Shown here piece after piece: positions 48,740 through 63,730 of a stretch of 64,000 nucleotides of DNA. The translations under genes were made by a program, and so were the position numbers. Under the pieces are notes generated by a model. The model made no database searches. It was not told the origin of the DNA and saw nothing but the letters and a program-made list of their open reading frames with translations. Origin of the DNA: Lingula anatina (taxonomy: Eukaryota; Brachiopoda; Lingulata; Lingulida; Lingulidae); assembly GCF_001039355.2 (NCBI RefSeq), contig NW_019775746.1:367496-431495 (forward strand), in the 5' to 3' direction. The first letter of the stretch is position 1. Every line of letters starts with the position of its first letter.

Positions 48740-51349
48740 CGTTGTCCAGACTTAGGCCGAAACCCTTCCGGCTGTCTACCAACTCTCCGCTTTCCATTCC
48801 AATTAACGACAAATGAATCTTCTTTTAATTAAAGTATCCGCCATTGTCTTCCTGGCAAGCAAACTAAGAGACGTGTGATCTCGTTTAAGTTTTTCTGTTC
48901 ACTTGGCTCGTCGAAGTTCCTCGCGGCTGCCGGCAATTTTCTAAACAGATGTGTCTTAGTAATTAATTCGCCCCTAACACCTAACCGTCTCACCCGTCAC
49001 TCCTAAATATCCCTCACGTCCTTGGTTGAATGGAGTGCGTGACTGAAGACGTAAGAACATAATTATAATTTTCTTTGTTAAATTAATGTATTTTTATAAA
49101 AACAACTTATTTGATATAGAAAATTTGTATTTTTTCTTTTTATTTTTTGTTTGAATTCATTAATTTAGTTACACAAAAAGTGATGAATCTCATATAAAAT
49201 TACATATCTAGATACAGTAGTATTCACTAATGATGATATTCGTGAACGCCAACCCCTTTTCTTAAACTCAGTTTTTATTATATTTTCAATAAAGTTATCA
49301 ACTCCTGCGACTCATGCTCACACATATAATTGTACTGAAGTTAAATGATAGCTTTAATCTGATGTCGAAACACAATGGGGAATACGTCATCAGCACCTCC
49401 AGAACTGAAACAAAGCTCTGTCATAAATTGTTGAAATGGCAACTACGTGATTAAATAGGTAACCGAGCTGAAGTTTGGCTCGTCGTTAGCACGAAACAGG
49501 TGAAAATTCCAATTAATAAAGAGATCATAACACCGTAGTTAATAAATTGCATATTACACATCTGAGAAGTATATCATTTCAGGATGATGCTTTTTTTCCC
49601 TCTCTTATCAATTTCACACTTTTGATAAATGCGATTTATTTTTTGTTGCAACAATGCAAATTGAAAGCTGCCTTTTGCGGCAATTGCAAATATGAGAAAT
49701 AGCACATGAAATTTTCGGATATAGTTCCTGGCAATTTCTGACCAAGAAAGCCGTGTCTAAGTTGACTCTACTACGCATATTTCACATTTTTATTTTCTGT
49801 TCGATTTAACTTTTGTCGTCGTAGATTTTGTCATTTTTAATGATTTACATTTAAATATAATTTGTTTTAATTTATGCTGAAATATTAGTTCTTGAATACG
49901 ACTGGATCAAAATATTTATTTACATGATTAAGGGCTTATTTGAAGTTACATTGTTATGTACGTATTAAAAGTGAATTTGTTAAATGTTACAAGGGCAACC
50001 CTACAAGATGATAAAAATATACACTGTTTATACACGAACGTTTACTGTTGAAATACTAATTTTGATAATTCAATTTTTTCTAAAATACTTAAAATGTGCA
50101 CTTCGTCATAATATCAAATTAGTCGCTTTGTGTTTGATTTTGATTTCTGAAAAATAAGTTTGCATTCACTTTTATTGTACATAACTAACAAAAACAAAGA
50201 TGATTTTAATCATAATGATAAAAGTGGTGTTCCCTCCCTGTAAGATGGCAGGCAAGAGTACTTATTTCAAAGGGCGGTCCCTAACGTCTGTCAGTGTTAC
50301 GACCAGAGGAAAACTGTTCCTCATTGATGTGTGACACAAAAAGTTGTAACTTTTGAGACCCAGATTGGGCGACTGCTGCAGTTGTTGCTATTATCGTATC
50401 ACAGTCACGGTTGCAGATGTTTACCAGCAATAACACAGATGGCGGCCTAAATATTCATTGTGGATGTTTTTTAAACCTGGAATACACTGGTCCCAGAGAT
50501 GGACACATGAGAAAAATGTCACGGGACAAGTGCTTGAAGTTTTTGTCGTTGGATCAGAAGCTAGGATAGAGTTCAGGCTGACATGTCGTCTTGAGAAAAC
50601 ATTCCAAATACAAACACAATTACAAAAAAATTGTATTCATTTCCTAAATATTTGCGATAAATTTATGTTTGAGGATATACCAAAGTGCTTTCTAAAATAA
50701 AATACATTTTGTCCACGAAGTTTCAAACCAACAAATTACGCTTCCGCTCGATATTTTAAATATGTATGTGAAAACATACACACCTAAAGGCAGAGGCCTT
50801 TGGGGTATCACTGATACCTCCATGAGAGAGGATTATGATCGGATGTTCGATATTTTCCTAGTGTTATCTGAACCTGTGCACAAAACAACCAAACATGTTT
50901 CCATATCTTTTTATTTCTGATTTCGTTTAGTGCACATAAAAATCACTTCCTGCAAAATAATGCCAGGCATATTTCGGTATTGTCATTTATTATAAACCGC
51001 GGTGAGGCGCAGTAGAGAGCTGTATAAAAAGAACTTACCACTATAAGTCACCTCGAATTAGGATGTTTTTATTTTCTTTTTTTCTTTTGGCATAAAGTGA
51101 AGTGTTAATAATTTATACCGGATTTATTTAAGTCTCACAGTACTGATCTGTTACATATTTCGCATTATTTTTGTTTTAAAAAAGTCCAACCTCTTGTGTG
51201 CTTATGGGTGAAAACCTTGTTTCGTTCATTTAATGTTTTTTTTTCGTTTCTCAAGTAGAGTTCGACCCAAGAATACACGAATAAAATATTTTTTCTGCAT
51301 AGCTTTAAAGGGTCCGAAAGATATTTTAAAAAATTCAAAACGAGAAAAA

Positions 51350-51460
51350 AAATAAATAGAAAAAATGAATTAATTATCATATGAATGAACGAATAAAAAA
51401 GTTGATAAATGAATAAGTGAAGAAACGAATAACTGAATGAATGAGTAGATAAACTAATAG
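51350..51460. repeat. Degenerate GAAT-type simple repeat
   Basis: GAATGAAC, AAATGAAT and GAATGAATGAG units repeat imperfectly. Their complement gives most of a 172-codon minus-strand open frame, which is therefore not counted as a gene. Confidence 0.85.
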
Positions 51461-52543
51461 GGAATACCCTACTTAGGACAGAGCGTGGTAGATCTGTGGT
51501 TCTGACTATGAGAGACCCTGGGAAGCAAAAGGAGCAAGAATAAAGGTTATTGCTTGAAACAGTGATATTTAACAACTGGCAGTCTTCACGATGGCCTGGC
51601 TCTTTCAAAAAAGAGAAAAAACTTAACAATGCCCAACTTCCAGAAAGACGCTCACAACACAACAGATGGTAAGGAGAGGACAATAAATAGCTGCAATAAA
51701 TTTACTTTCTTGTGAAACAAATCCTGCAATTTGATAACATCCAACAAAAGTGTTTTTTTTTTCGCAGATATCCACATTTCCCCATTCATAAGGGTTCTGG
51801 AAACAAATTAAGCAAGTTGTAATTTAGCTTTAGTTTTTCGTGAAAAGGACACGTCTCCTCGCGACATTCAACATCTTGTCCTCGTCCCTTTGTGAAAGCA
51901 ATCGATTTCTTTCATCTTATGAAAGTAAATTAGTGTCGTCCTTTATTGATCACAAAGCATTACTAAGGTCTACTTTCAAATTTGATCCGCGAGCTGTAAC
52001 AGATCTCCTAAGTTGAAGCGGGGATACTGATATATTTCCAAAGAACAAAAATACAAATTATTTATTCCTCTTGTGTGCAAGTGTGTTTGTATGTGAGCGG
52101 ATAGCACTAAGCCAGAGTAACTGCAAAAGCCTCGTAGTTGTAGTTATTTCGGTAACTCCCCAAGCAGCTGAAATGTGCGAGGTTGTGGGAAAGCTGTCTA
52201 GCAGCTGAGGTCTCGGAGGGGCTCGTCTTGATTAGTTTGGCCAAATGGGCCTCGCGGTGCGTTACACGGGTTAGATTAAGTTTGACATTAGTTTTCGTGC
52301 ACTATACAATCCCTTGACATCCGTAGCTTTTCCTCCAAATTTCATTAGGGTAATATAACGTAGAATTGTTGCTTGCTCACTCCATTCAATACGGCCTCTC
52401 CCACGGGGGATGGAAGCCAATCTCCTCCCTGGAAGTAATTCTGTTTCGATACTTCAGGCACATCAGCCAAGACGCATTGGGTGAACCCCACCGTTCATTT
52501 AAAAGCAAAAAATCGAATTTAATATCACCGGCGTGATCTCACG

Positions 52544-52567
52544 GTGACACTCTTCAGAAAGTGTCAC
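52544..52567. promoter_or_regulatory. GTGACAC-N10-GTGTCAC inverted motif, upstream copy
   Basis: The arms GTGACACT and AGTGTCAC (8 bp) flank an 8-bp spacer. The same GTGACAC-N10-GTGTCAC arrangement occurs at 1371-1394 in intron 4 with an unrelated spacer. The conserved spacing suggests a dimer site, but no factor is identified. Confidence 0.3.
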
Positions 52568-53529
52568 GGCTTGTCGCTTATAGAAACGGACACATTGTAC
52601 CGTTGCCAAGCAAGTCACCAAGTACAAACGCTGAAGTCGCAATCCAACTTGACTCTTGATAAAAAACCCGGGAAGTCATTGTTGTTTCAAACAATACCCT
52701 ACCAAGAGAAGTGCCCCCTTCTTTTTACCCATGATCCACCTACCATGTATCTTATCTTTTCATTCATATCTCAATACCCTTTCTTTGTATTCACTTCTCA
52801 ATCACAAAATCGAGAGAAGCGACGAAGAAAGTTTTCTTAATCGGTGGATAAGATGCATCGCGGTTTTCTCAAAACTGCCATACATTGAGGACGATGTTAT
52901 TTTCATATTTCTGTTCAATGGAGACATATGCCTGACGTGTAACATGTGGATATTTTCAACTGCGAAGACCTGCAAAAAGTTCTTTTCCCTAAAAAACCTT
53001 GCATTATATAACGCAATAGAAACTGTCCCCTATTCCATGCATGGACGACTGTCTTTGTAATAATTTTATAGGAAAACTGGCAAACGAATTTTAAAGATAT
53101 AAGGGACATTCTCTATCAACGTAAAGCAATACCTTCGTGTTCGCTTTGAAGTTAGTAGTAGTAGTAGTAATTGTAGTAGAAAGACTGCGTGAATTGAATA
53201 ATTGAGGAAATAAGACAGATGAGACTTTCACTATATTGATTGTCGGTATAGAAAGGTCACGTGAGGAGGTAAATTGGAAAAAAAATGAAAAAGTCGTTTT
53301 TAGATAATCTTTAGAATATATGGTGCAGTTTAACGTGATGCATTGCAGATAGGCGAGTTATTTTCGTAGTTTTAAATGAATGCCTAGTAAAAACAAATTT
53401 TTAATGTTTATTTTTGTTTTATACCAGGTCAAATTCTGCACCCAATGAAGAAAGGCCATTTTACCGCAAAACCAAAAATAAAAAAAAACATTAAACAATG
53501 AGAACGCAAGTTATCCTTTCTAAGAACAA

Positions 53530-53532
<3 letters not shown>

Positions 53533-53562
<30 letters not shown>
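53533..53562. repeat. Poly-A run (30 bp)
   Basis: An uninterrupted A tract. It could mark an old retroposed element, but no element body or target-site duplication was recognised. Confidence 0.95.
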
Positions 53563-53565
<3 letters not shown>

Positions 53566-56500
53566 GAGTAAAGGCTTATACATATGGGGAGCTTGCTTTC
53601 TAATCTACAATGGAAATTCTTTTATGCCTCAAATACAGACAGCTATAAGAAAAGGACTCTTGCAAAGTATTCAATATTCGATGCTGATCATGAAAATGTT
53701 GTTAAAAATTTTTGTTTCAATAAACACAATTGTAATTTGTAGGTCTCTTTGATTATCGTCATTCATCATCAGGGCGTGTGCTAAAACAAGACTTGGTTGC
53801 CGTGAGCTTTCTTTTCGGATGGACAATAATTGTGCGAAGTAGAGGCGACTGCATCTCGGACAGTCCAATCTCCAATTTGGCAGTCAAGTAGGCGTTTTAG
53901 AACCGAAACGCTTTTTATCCAAAAACAGAACTAAGAATGGTATATCCTCTCGCATAAAGCAGACGATAACAAATTTCTCAGTAGGTACTGTCCTCCTATC
54001 TGGATCTAAATTAGCGAGTTTTTGTAAACAGCTAGTTGTAGCACGAGGCAATACAGACTACTGATTGCTCCACTGCAATCGACAGTCTGAAACCAAGTTA
54101 AAAGCCTTATCTCAACGGAAAACATCACAGAATACAAGCATCTACTCAATATAGCCGTCCCCTCTTCACAAATCTCAGTTTCTAATTCCGCAGACGAGAG
54201 GCTTTAATCGACTGAGATTGCTCAGAAAACATTCTCGACTGGAAGTAGCATTAAAGCATCACTGGCATTAAGCCGGCAATATTATAAACGCGCCATAATC
54301 AGTCCATAATCGCCCTATAATGGGGCGTATTGAGTCCTTAAAGTAAGAGAAATAGCGCTGTTTGATAGTATGTGTGCTCACCTAGGGAAAACGGCTGAGA
54401 GTTCATGAGTGCGTTCGTAGAATTGACAGCGCTCTTTTTCTTCTATCCCTCGTCTGAAAGGCCTATAAACATGCACTGTCGCCGTTATGTATTGTATTGT
54501 TATGATTGACTATTTATTTTGGGTTCAGCTGTTATTATTTTGTTGATTACATGAACTTCAAATTGAGAGCTATGCTCTAGAAACGATACACTCTTCTCTA
54601 ACATATCGGTTTATTTTGGACGAGAATAATCCCAAACTGATATGTTGTATGCGAGTTCAGACATAATGCACCGCCGCTTTATCTCTTGGCAGCAACTGTA
54701 GGCGTTTGCTGAAATTCAAGTTTTAACATTTTAAAAAATGATTTCGCAAGATCTTATTCTTATCCTATCTCTTATTACATTTTTTCTTCGAGATTATTTT
54801 TGTTATCATAGAAGATGAAACGGTCCCAGCTTAAGGTTATTATTTACGCTGAGATTTATTAGATTTCATTTTTCAAAGGCATTCTCGGGCAAAAAAGTAC
54901 AAATAAAGCTTCGTGATCAAGACAACATAACAGGTATGCAATCCTTTGCAAAATTCGTATGCCAAATTTGATTTCATTTAGAAGACACAAAAAGGTTTCC
55001 CAAGTAGACTATTTGGAAGGAAAATACACAATCAACGATCCTAGGCCAAAAATATCACGCAATGTCTACCAGTTGATGATTTGCAAGCTAGAATTACATA
55101 TTAAACATTTTACACTGTATGCATTTTTAATAGTTGAACGTAGTGACAATCATTTGCACCATGCTTCGTTCTTTGTTGGCATATTAATTATCACTTTCTG
55201 TCCAATAATGGCAGTAATTATGATTATCCTACCAAAGTATGCTAGTGTCGCATTGAAGGATGACAAAATCGTAACAAAAGACCTACACTGAAATATGGCG
55301 GTAGACATTCGTCATACGGGCAAATACAAAACCCTAGCAATTTTTTAGCAACCATATGAAAATTACTAAAACACCTGATGAGTCAAAGTTCTAAAGAGAA
55401 TGCTTAGATCCGTGAACAAAACTTTTTAATAAATTTCCGTCTTCAGTATAAAATCAAGTTCATTGTGTTGTCTGTGTAAGTATGGATTATCGGCTTATCC
55501 AAAGGTAAAGAGAATAACGCATTAAAAAACGACCCGTTTTGGTGCATGGATATATGACGAGTATGTAGAAAAATACACAAAGCCTTTATTGATATTTAGT
55601 ATCATAATTCAAAATACAAAACAAAAATACGCCTACTTTATTTTGTATTCTCCTGTCGGTAAAAATATGCAAGCAAGTTTTGTTACTATATCAGCTACAT
55701 GTAAATATCTTCATTTCCCATTGATTATTCATTTTGATTACTACAAAGTTTATTTCATGAATTTACCGACGATGAATATTTTGTGAGAATTTGCCTGTTG
55801 TTAGTAGCATATTGGTGTGGCCGTCGATGTGTTTGAAGTTATTACGTTGCAAACAGCAGATACGGGCTACAATGTACATGTAGTGTGAAACTTTCACCAC
55901 CATGAGGGCTGACAAGCCGCTTTACTTTCATTATTACGACACAATCGGATTAAAATTAGACGTCGAATGAAATATTAAAACCTGAAATAATGCAACCTGG
56001 TGACGATTTGACGATTATAGTTGTTAGCGTCTGAACCTGCATGACGGGAACACCGTGTTCCAGAATTTGCACGCGTTCAAGACCAGATATCATCGGGCAT
56101 TGTATCATTATATCGCTCTGTCCATCTTTTTTCTTTTCTTTCTTGAAATCAGATTGTTTTTCGATACACGATATTTGCCAATATTGTTTATCTGTATAAT
56201 CTGTATACATTGCATGTGGAATGAATACGCCATGAAATCAAAACATCTGATGGAAACTGTTTTGCCAGAGTGCGTTCGTATAAAATATCAGGTAGACAAA
56301 AACTGTCTGGAATATACAGCGTGTTTATTTTCTCAATTACTAGCAGTTGTCTATTTAGACCTTTTTTTATAATTAAAACCATTTTTAAAAGATAAAATTC
56401 GTATGTGGTCAAACTGCCGGTGAAAACAGGTGAGCTATAAGTATACGACAAAGATCGACACATAACAGAGTGACAATAAAAGATAAAAATTAACCACTCG

Positions 56501-57751
56501 GCATGGTTGGGTTGAACGTTGAACAACTGCACTTAAATTTTACTTCAAGAAAAAGGTTTTTTATCTTCCTTTTAAGTTGTTTTGTTGGCGCACCTTAATT
56601 TCCTGTTGTCTGTGTTGACACCTGTTTTTGAGTCGATAATTCACTTTCAAACAGCAAACAGATTCATGTTTAGGGCCGTAACACTCTTCGGACGCAAACC
56701 TTGCATTTTGATGGCTTATTACTATGCCAAAGGATCTCGCTGTTAGTGCCGATTTCGCGTTAAACGAAGCAGACGATCCCATTGTCTTTGATTCCTTTTA
56801 TGAGAGTCTTGATAAACATGACACTTGGGGAAAAATGACCGGACGTGAAATCGGCAAGAGTGTCACGAACGTGCTTTTTCACCAACCGCGTCTAGTTTTC
56901 GAGGGTGTTACGGCCCTTCACGGAAGACAACATCTATCACGACAGCGCCGCGCGGATGAGACACTCGGTCGGGCTGTCAGAGGTCCGCGGTTAAATGTAA
57001 AATACGGATCCTTATCTGACTTTGTCGTGATTTCATTGGTAGTAAATTTTCCAGAATGAAATAAAAACTGAATCATCACTCACACACTTGCTCTAAAGAC
57101 TACACTGTGTACGTTATGTTCGCTGGGTGGCATTCATTAACATTACCCACACGACGTAGGCCCATAGATCGAGATTTGATTACTCAGTTTACCTGTATTT
57201 ACAGATTTTAATTATCTGATAACAGTAAATAAACCGCAGTTGCTTTAGTGTCTAGAAATTTGAATTTCAAAATTAAACTTACCGGACAACCTTAAAGCCG
57301 AGATATATGAACACATTTTAATGTTGGAGTCTTTACTGAACATGTAAAAATGATTATTATATCATTAAACTCTTCCTTAGAGAACTATGCTATTTCATTT
57401 CGAAACGGTGCACTTTTTGAAATAGGAACCAATTCTAATTATTGGGACTGTAAACTGGTTGTCGAATTATCATAAAAAAACTTGAAGAAAAGTTTCAAAT
57501 AAGCATCACCACCTACGTGTAGCCAATGCGTCTTCAGACATATACCATAGACCTGTGAGCAAGATCGGGTTATCAAATGTCCAAAGCTAGTTTATGTGGT
57601 TATCTTTTAGATTTAATGAATCGGTGTTTGGAAAACAAATGTGATAATCGGTCCAGTTAAACAGGGTTGATCACCAAATCATCGGATTAAATGGCATGAT
57701 TTGGCGACAGAAAATGATAATACGGGTACACTTTTGCTGTGTCTTCCCACG

Positions 57752-57784
57752 GCACACGCACTCACACACACGCACGCACACGCA
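57752..57784. repeat. (CA)n/(CG) imperfect microsatellite
   Basis: CACA units with CACGCA interruptions. Confidence 0.9.
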
Positions 57785-59138
57785 GAAAAACATATATTTA
57801 CGCGTGAGACCCCGTATCAGATCCTAACCAACCATCCAAGACGCTGTACCATGTCGGTTGGGTGTAAACAACGCATTTAACACCGAAAAACGACATTTTG
57901 GAATTCTAACCTTTACACTGGCATTTTGCACTTGGAGCAAAAAAGTATTCTTGCTTGTCTGGTACTTGTTTCCGGCATGACATTTCGAAAGAAAAAAGAT
58001 AAAGGTCTCCTAAAAAATAACACTTCTCGGTGCAGATACCGAGGCTCAATTTGCAGTATCAACGTTTTTGGTTTCCGCTTCGTATTCTTGGCAAACAGGC
58101 CTGTTCTTAGTTCTTCTATGTTTTTAAAATTTATTTCTCAAACCGTTGATTGCTTGCAACTCTTTTGATAGCGAGAACAGTTTAGATTTGGTTGCATTTT
58201 TAGCTTATATGAGTGGTATACATGATATCTGCATGACATACCAGGCCTCTATGCGCTCAATATGTTTTATAATCAACAGCAGTTTTTACCAAAGTTCTAG
58301 AAGAAAGCCAGTCGCAGAATGATGTCCTTTAATAAATAAATATAAGCAGTATCTGCAGACAGGCAGATTCAAGTCAGCAGTTTGATTCAGGTTTTTTCTA
58401 TTGCCACGGTTATCATACGTATTATTTCACTGGGAAATGTGTTCTCTGCAGCTTGCTTAAATTGTTTTGTAGCAAGTACAAAACATTAAAATAGGCTCAC
58501 TTTGATGGAAAATGTTGTCTTTAGTTCAAGTAAACAGTTTAAATCAGTGTTTTGTCCTTTGGCAGTTGCTTGGCAAACTCTCTTTACCGAAATCAGACCA
58601 GGCAGTTTTGTAGCAAATACAAAGACAAAAAAGAGAGGAAAAAAAAAAGAAAGAAAGAACCCGGTTAATACAGTCTTTGCCACAGTTATTTCCCTTCGGT
58701 GTCAAGAGGATCATTCAAGATGAGTAAGCTCGATCAGAATAAGGTTGCAAGACCATCCCTGGACAAATCAAACATTTCCAAAGACACAAGTTATCATGCA
58801 TGATCAAACAAAAAGCAGTACATGTACGAAGTAAAATGCACGCAGAAATAGACACAATCAAGCAGTCAATAAGAAACTAAATTTCAACTTTATTCGCGCG
58901 TTAGAGCCGATAAGGCTGCGCGTTATCGTGCACTGGTGATCGCGAAAAGCTATTACGTTCATGAATGTCAAAGAATATTTTGTGATAATCGGTTCAAACG
59001 TGTCCATTGAATGAATAACTTTCTTTTTTCAAGGGAAAAGGGATGAAAATATCTCAAGACCGATTGGAAGCAAATCAAATATCAAATTGGCAAGCGGAGA
59101 ATCGTTTATCCATTTACTTTAAAGTTACACGTAGAGAT

Positions 59139-59143
<5 letters not shown>

Positions 59144-59172
<29 letters not shown>
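59144..59172. repeat. (TC)n microsatellite
   Basis: A pure TC tract of about 29 bp. Confidence 0.96.
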
Positions 59173-59175
<3 letters not shown>

Positions 59176-60207
59176 TAAATTTATAGTTAGAAGTAACTCT
59201 TCATAGGTCCTTTTACTTTTAAGTCTCAAATTATCAACAACGAAAATATTGTGCGGTTTACCGTTCTACTAGTACAATAACTACGAACCTACTCCGGAAA
59301 ACTAGAAATCAATGAAATCTTTCTCTCAGAGGACCAGAGGAGTAATAGTGATATTCCTGTTACGAGGCAACACATAGGAATCTCGGAGCCATAATATCTG
59401 CGTCATCAATATTTAATTCGTGGTAACGATAAGTCACGGAACAGAGACATTTTTTACAATTTTTCGACAAAAAGAAGACTTTAGGGAGTTTCTCGAGTTT
59501 ACTATCCCTTTAAAACGCGCATGCCTGTATCTGGGCTTCTGGTCGCAATTCTTAAGTCAACCGCGCACAGCGCATCAAGCCAAATGTCGAATAACAGTTT
59601 TACATATACCAGGGTAAAAATGGACTTGTAAATAAAAAAAAATGTTTCTACACAACACAGTGGAGTTAGATAGGGAGGCTTTGGCGTAGACTTCTCGCTT
59701 CACTTTAATTGACACATTTTTCTGTACGATAAAGGATTGCAGTGGTTCATCACACATGGTGACTGCCGCCATTTTATAACGCAAAAATTTGCGCATAAAA
59801 AGAAAAGCGATATTTCAAGACCAAACATAATATTTTGTTCATAAAAATAGAAGTCTTGTCTTCACTATTTTAAGTATCACAGTAGAAGATTCTTGAATAA
59901 AAAGAATATCTTTAAATTTCTTTGTAGGTTGAAATGTAATCTGACGCATCCAAGATTAAGATGTCTAATCTAAATTCGGTTAATGCAGATATAGATGTTA
60001 GAATATGAATACCCAAGCCTCGGGTGCTTGCGACAGGTAACCATGACAACTGCCATGTAAAGTGTAGCGTGCACCTATTTTACTTTTTGTATTAATTAAA
60101 CTTTCCATACCAAATAAGTAAATAAATGAATAAATCTAATCATTACACGACAATGTAATGACTTTCTACATAAATTTGATTGTTTGTTTGTTTGGTAGTA
60201 CCCCCAA

Positions 60208-60249
60208 TTTTTTTTTTTCTTTTTATTTTTTATTTTTTTATTTTTTTTT
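60208..60249. repeat. Poly-T rich tract
   Basis: T runs interrupted by single C or A bases. Confidence 0.9.
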
Positions 60250-61439
60250 GGACCTGTATGTCAATATGCTAAACCATCTTGCAATACTCGTCGGAAAATA
60301 ACAGCAAACAAAAAATCCGATTTTAATCCACCTTTTCACTAAGTCATATGTATATATACACGTACCACTAGTATCACGATGCTGCTCATTGTTTTAAGAG
60401 ATTAAAAAATGTTACCTATTTCATAATTCATACCACCAGTTATTGTTTTTTTTCTTTTGCTATATGATATGAATGCAGTTTTATTATGTTGTATTCCTTT
60501 ACTAACTATATACATGGCATCATTTTCATACCATGTGCGGCTCATGTATACTTTAATTAAAAATTCGATTTCTTCTAACATTTTTGTTAACACTTATACA
60601 CTTAAATAACAAGTAATTGCAAATATGATATTGGCTCAACTGTACTGGTAAAATAAACTTTTCTCGTTTAAATAACATTTTAATGAAAATTATCTTAATA
60701 AATAGCTGAGATTGTACAAGAAAATCTTAAATAGCCAGGTCTTTGTAAATATTCAGATTTTCCCTTATTTCATCTTGTAAAATGAGGAGTCCGGTGTCGT
60801 GAGAGGTCATCAGTACGTGAAATGTTGAAGAAATTCACAGAAAAGAGTGTCCATAAATTGAACAATGGTAATCAAATTTGTACATTAGACAGCACTTAAG
60901 CAACTGACATCTTCGGTAAAATATCAGGCAGCGTAGCTACCACAAAAAAGAAAAACTAAAGCCTTTTAGCTGTCTCAACTTATTTAGAATGCTTGTTTTC
61001 TTTCTTATCGGACACAAAGAGTAATAGCCGCATCGTGGGTTCAAAATTTAAACTAGATTTTCTTGGATAAATGGACGAAATCAATCCAGAATCTCGGCGT
61101 TAGTCGACGAAAAGTGCAAATTTACGTCTAATTGTAAATGGTATCTTTTTCTGCGTCAAAGCGTCTCTCGTCTCGCGGGAGCCCACAGTGATTCATCATT
61201 GTTTCGATTCATCAAGCCTAGAACAGATATGCGTGTTCATTCGAGTTGTACTTTATTCTTTTTGAATGGAGCTCTCATGCCAGCGCATTAGATGTGTCTT
61301 GTACGTACTGCCCAGCTATTATAGATAACAAAAAAAGCTTTGTGTGTTAATAAGAGCCTCAATTGCCTTTTATGAGAACGTATGACCGAAATGTATTACT
61401 CACAAGATTGTTTGGCACTGGTCACGCACGAAACAAAAA

Positions 61440-61470
<31 letters not shown>

Positions 61471-61472
61471 TT

Positions 61473-61520
<48 letters not shown>
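61440..61520. repeat. Composite (GT)n-(GA)n microsatellite
   Basis: A GT tract with two TTT interruptions (61440-61488) runs into a GA tract ending near 61520. Confidence 0.97.
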
Positions 61521-61533
<13 letters not shown>

Positions 61534-63269
61534 TGATAACAATTATATACATTACACAGGTTTCATTGCTTGATATATTTTCGGGTTTAAAACCATAAGC
61601 GCAAACTTCTGCTTTCCTGTCCGCGATTAAGAATGAACAACACAGGAAAAAAACCCCACGAATTAGCGTTTTTCTTCAATTTAAATTCACAGAAAATGCA
61701 TCGGCATTTACCCCCTTTTACCGTGAAATTAAACTTTATCGATACAAGTAAATAAGCATTAATTTACTGAAGAACATAGCAGATATGCAACGAGGGCGGG
61801 GAACTAAGAAAGAATATGAATGTAGACCTATATGTATAATTTCTAAAACAGCTCATTATTCAGTTGTCCCTGTCTTCCTACGTGAAACATGTTACAGTAT
61901 CAACAGGTTTTCATGTCTCATCTATTTTTAGAGATTTTAAGTTACAAACAATCATGTAATACGTTAAAAAAAGCATATTGTGACATGCTACATGTACATG
62001 TAAGACAAAAACATCAGAGAAACCAATGAGAAGACAACAAAATAAAAAGGCAACGTATTTAAATTAAACAAGAAAGGTATATTATCATGGTCATAAGTAA
62101 CAAAGAAAACTGTTTGTTCGCTACTTCTGCGACTGAGCTTGTTTCCCTGGCGATTCCTCTGCTATGCTAACTTAAGTATGAATTCAGCAGAGCTTCCATC
62201 AAGAAAAAGGTTTATTGGAATCGGGGGGCAGAGAATGTTAAATGCCAGAAACAGATTTGTTGCTGAAACATGATGGCTTTTTCGTATGGCATCATTTCCG
62301 TGGTCTATTTTGTTAACTAAAAGTTTTTTGTCGAAGGGTAAAGATATGGTAAATTCACACTCAACGTGGGCGGTTTGCAAGAAGTATTCACAAACCCATG
62401 TCTGTCTTTATTTTCATTATATTCATTTATTTTTCATTTTCATTTCTTTTTGTATTTATTCAATATACCTTTCCAATTATCATTTTTTGCATTTTCAAAT
62501 GACTAGGAGTGCGTTCTTTATTTCTCAATTTTTTTTTCGTTTCCAAAAACGTGTTTGTCTTGTATTTCAATGCGCTCCTCCCACATTTTCACATAATTTT
62601 GGACCTTATTAACTTACTTTTTCTGCCAAATATATGCTAACACGAAAATTATTTGTTATCCACATTGTTTATTCTGTTTTTGTTATTCGGTTTTCGTGGG
62701 CCTCACATGTAGCTAATGACTTTGCATGCCTTGCTTCATTAAAGGTCTACTATCCGCCTTTGAAACTGTCCCAGACTCATATTTTCTGTGTCTGCATATC
62801 CTGCAAAGCTACATGTAAGCCTGCTTATATTCCCAATTCAATTCAGCTCTTCAAACCGATAAAAACTCTCAAATAAAAGTACCTGATGTCGCTTTTTTGT
62901 AATGTTCGGAAAGACATGTCGCTTTTAACGTTACGTGAAACGTTTGGAACTAAATGATATAATGTGGAATGGTATAAAAAAATCAAGTACAGGGATGGGT
63001 CCAGCAATGATTTGTGAGTAGCAGGGACTTTTATCTTTCTTTATGAAATTTTGATTTGGCGGGAAATCCCGTATAGCTTTGAATATGAAATTATTATAAA
63101 TAAATGTCTTTCATTAATATTTCTCTAACCATTTGTCTAACATTTTTCTAATGCATATGTAGCCATCTCCACATCCACAGTATATATCCAGTATGTTTTT
63201 TACTTAAACAGTTGGGCCAACAGCAAGTGCAAATTATACAACAAAAATTAGAGGTCAAACAGAAATTAA

Positions 63270-63730
63270 AAGATGGTTGATCATTCTGTCTGTCGGGCAC
63301 CTGTACGAACTAAACATTTGCAAACGAAAGATGAACAGCGGGATCCGCAGTCTGATACGGTACATGTAAAACGTATTTCATCACTTTGTATCAGCGCCAA
63401 ACGCCGCTGGCATTGCTTGACTGACAGGCCCGACCGCGGATTAATTAAACAATCTCAGGATCGTTTTCGGGTCTGGAGATATAATTAGTTTTTCAGAAAT
63501 GCTGATCGTTTCCCTCTCTATCATCTTCGACAGGCTCCCATGGAACGCTAATTATCGGGCGGCTGGTAAACACGCTGCTCTGGGACGTGTTGTACAGGCA
63601 GGAACGCGACCCCTGCCCGCACGGCTCATGTTGGCTTCGTTATGAACACGGTCGTTGCTGGTCTACCAAGTTGGGGGGAAAGCAAAACGCCGTCGGGGAA
63701 TAGCTTGTCAGACAGGTGCATCGATTTTGT
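63270..63730. promoter_or_regulatory. Candidate enhancer block near the right edge
   Basis: This is a balanced-composition stretch with GCGGATTAATTAAAC, GGAACGCTAATTATCGGGC and CTTGTCAGACAGGTG strings, that is, several TAAT homeodomain cores and a TGTCA/GACAGGTG cluster. A 71-codon open frame here is unrecognised. Regulatory use is inference. Confidence 0.2.

Noticed and set aside
51460-51560. Possible tRNA-derived SINE head (GTGGTAGATCTGTGGTTCTGAC-like region)
   Set aside because: The A-box fit is poor and no B-box, poly-A tail or target-site duplication could be paired with it.
51165-51683. 172-codon minus-strand open frame
   Set aside because: Much of it is the complement of a degenerate GAAT repeat, giving a Phe/Leu/Ser/Ile-rich product. 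No family recognised and no splice context.
54959-55291. 110-codon plus-strand frame with a hydrophobic segment
   Set aside because: AT-rich, unrecognised, no supporting splice or promoter context. The hydrophobic stretch follows from T-rich codons.
56724-57059. 111-codon plus-strand frame starting MPKDLAVSADF
   Set aside because: The composition is fairly balanced and I considered a real exon, but no domain is recognised, no partner exons were found, and chance can give this length.
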